The notes under the pieces were generated by a model that saw nothing but the letters and a program-made list of their open reading frames with translations, had not been told where the DNA came from and made no database searches. DNA of 64,000 nucleotides from the NCBI GenBank assembly GCA_008828725.1, contig MEHQ01003461.1:1-64000 (forward strand), in the 5' to 3' direction. This document shows positions 62,740 through 64,000 of this stretch, in pieces. The position numbers were made by a program, and so were the translations under genes. Source of the DNA: Saccharina japonica (lineage: Eukaryota; Sar; Phaeophyceae; Laminariales; Laminariaceae). Positions within the stretch are counted from its first letter, which is position 1. Every line of letters begins with the position of its first letter.

Positions 62740-63232
62740 ATGCGACTCATGGCCGTGGATATGCTGGTGGTAGGGTTGACCACGTGCTTCATGTGTAGAT
62801 CCATGTATAGAGTAGACTCAACCCGATGCCCTTTGGGTACGGTGGCCATCACCATCAACTCCAGAGCCGACGTCAAGAACCTTACTGACGCACTAGATTG
62901 CGTGGGTCAAGGTATTTTCAACATCACGTGGAATTCCAGCGTAATTATTAACGAGAGGATCAAGGTGTCGGACAATAAGAACGTGACTGTCTCTGGAGCC
63001 GGCCTTCGTAGCGTTCCTGACGCGCTCGGCGACGACAACGCTCCTGGTATTATCATTGATGCTGGAAGTGTCACTGGCATATTCTCTGTGTCTGGCGGGT
63101 CCACTCTCCGCCTCAACAACATTGGGCTCGAAGGAGGAAGCGCAGAATACGGAGGGGCGGTCTCCGTTGTGTCTTCTAGCACCTTGTACGTGTCCGGTTG
63201 CACGTTCGCACGCAACGAGGCGTCAAGCGGAG
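62740..63232 (+). CDS. right-handed beta-helix repeat protein, first exon(s), 5' partial gene
   Basis: An open plus-strand frame. I start at the Met at 62740 and not at the in-frame Met at 62647. The 62740 start gives a hydrophobic leader (Met-Leu-Val-Val-Gly-Leu-Thr-Thr-Cys-Phe), and TTTCTCCAG directly before it (about 62727-62734) could also be an acceptor. Residues about 20-60 carry four N-glycosylation sequons (NLT, NIT, NSS, NVT). From residue 100 on there are serial rungs: Gly-Ile-Phe-Ser-Val-Ser-Gly-Gly-Ser-Thr-Leu-Arg-Leu, then Ser-Ser-Ser-Thr-Leu-Tyr-Val-Ser-Gly-Cys-Thr-Phe, with Tyr-Gly-Gly-Ala-Val between them. This is the pattern of parallel beta-helix/pectate-lyase-like or polymorphic-outer-membrane-type repeats, usually secreted and often carbohydrate-related. 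The exon ends at AAGCGGAG before GTGAGA (phase 1). No further rung-coding exon follows to 64000, so the rest lies outside the window or is lost. Confidence 0.7.
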
Positions 63233-64000
63233 GTGAGACATCATGAGCAGGTTGTGATTGGAACTTCGAGCGTAGAGTTCAACCCCAAAGACATTACAGC
63301 TTGGCCACGTTGATTGCAGGTACACATTGTTGCAAGAAAAAAGCCGAAACCTACGCTCACCAGAAACCTGCGCTCACCATGTATAGATAATGCAATAGAT
63401 GCTTCAATTTGAAGTAGTTCTTATATGTATGACCGCAAGGATCAGCGGAAGGAGGGTGCATTAGAGCATGCTGTTCTTCATGGCTTACTATAAAGAGAGG
63501 GCTGTCGATAAAGTCGAAACTGTGTCTCGATCAACCACAGCCCTTCAAAATAGTGACCACCAGCCAGGTGCTTCCGTAGGAAATGCTGCATTTTGTTTCA
63601 ATTGTTTCTTGACGAACCACTTTCACGTGCTCTTAAGGCACGCCGGTTTAATCCTTCGCAAACTTATTTGAAGAACTGGCTGCGCAGGATCAGTATCGAT
63701 GAAGACGTGTCGCCAACGAGCAATCCACGGTATATTTTGAAACTACGTGTAGGTAATTCGGAGTCAACGCCATATCTCTTCCGTTTGTACCGCACGACGG
63801 TTTTTGAAGACTGGTGACAATTGGTTACATATGTGTTGTATGAGTCCCTGCAAAGCAATTGACGGGTTATGAATTGTATATGTGTTTGCCGGTATGGGGT
63901 GGAATATGCATGCTTGTTTTCCCCAGGACCACCCCTGGTACCTGGTAAGTAGGCCATGCAACATGACCAAGCTTCGCGAACACAGGACGGCTTTGAACAC
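63233..64000. other. presumed first intron of the beta-helix gene, no second exon found
   Basis: Starts GTGAGACATC. TTGATTGCAG at about 63310-63319 is an acceptor-like site, but the frame behind it closes after some 20 codons and is not beta-helix-like. No repeat is recognised. Confidence 0.4.

Overview
This window is nuclear DNA from a eukaryote with split genes and a heavy load of repeats. There are no bacterial-style operons, no ribosome binding sites and no long uninterrupted genes. Short GC-richer coding islands end in clear GT splice donors and are separated by long repeat-filled spacers. The best guess is a stramenopile, most likely a brown alga. That rests on three things: a retroelement family of the kind I associate with brown algae and oomycetes, a Ser/Gly-rich right-handed beta-helix gene, and abundant CAG/CTG, TAC/GTA and TACG-type simple repeats. 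The assignment is inference, not proof.

Layout. (1) About 0-11 kb: scattered exons, mostly on the minus strand. They include two pieces that look like a KDZ/Zisupton-type transposase-derived gene, an unrecognised gene with a duplicated exon-intron junction, and a 233-codon protein ending in a cysteine-rich finger. A small Tc1/mariner-type MITE sits between the first two pieces. (2) About 11-28 kb: nearly gene-free. It holds minisatellites (about 112 bp and 196 bp periods), several inverted-repeat MITEs, two tRNA-derived SINEs, a piggyBac-type MITE and pairs of dispersed repeats. (3) 28.2-30.2 kb: a 2.05 kb foldback element with 9-bp target-site duplications (Mutator-like). (4) 30.25-32.6 kb: a tandem array of about 216-bp units, each carrying strong hairpins; a second copy of the same array type lies at 51.9-53.2 kb. 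(5) 32.9-45.0 kb: a composite element of about 12.1 kb. Inverted terminal repeats enclose a decayed minus-strand retroelement with a reverse transcriptase, a CCHC knuckle, a restriction-like endonuclease domain and several upstream ORFs. (6) 45-54 kb: weak exon candidates, a dispersed repeat shared with 17.7-18.5 kb, a 712-bp foldback element and the second structured array. (7) 54-61 kb: an 88-bp satellite running into an irregular 263-bp satellite that looks derived from it, then short duplicated segments. (8) 62-63.2 kb: a divergent pair of candidate secreted-protein first exons; the plus-strand one is a beta-helix gene with a TATA box and a clean splice donor.

The strongest new signal is the pair of structured arrays. 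Several stem positions vary between units but keep pairing, either by double substitutions or by G-U wobbles that fit a plus-strand RNA. The second is the inverted-repeat-bounded composite carrying a non-LTR-type retroelement core, an unusual architecture. All gene calls are single-sequence judgements made without database searches, and most exon boundaries are inferred from reading frame and splice signals.
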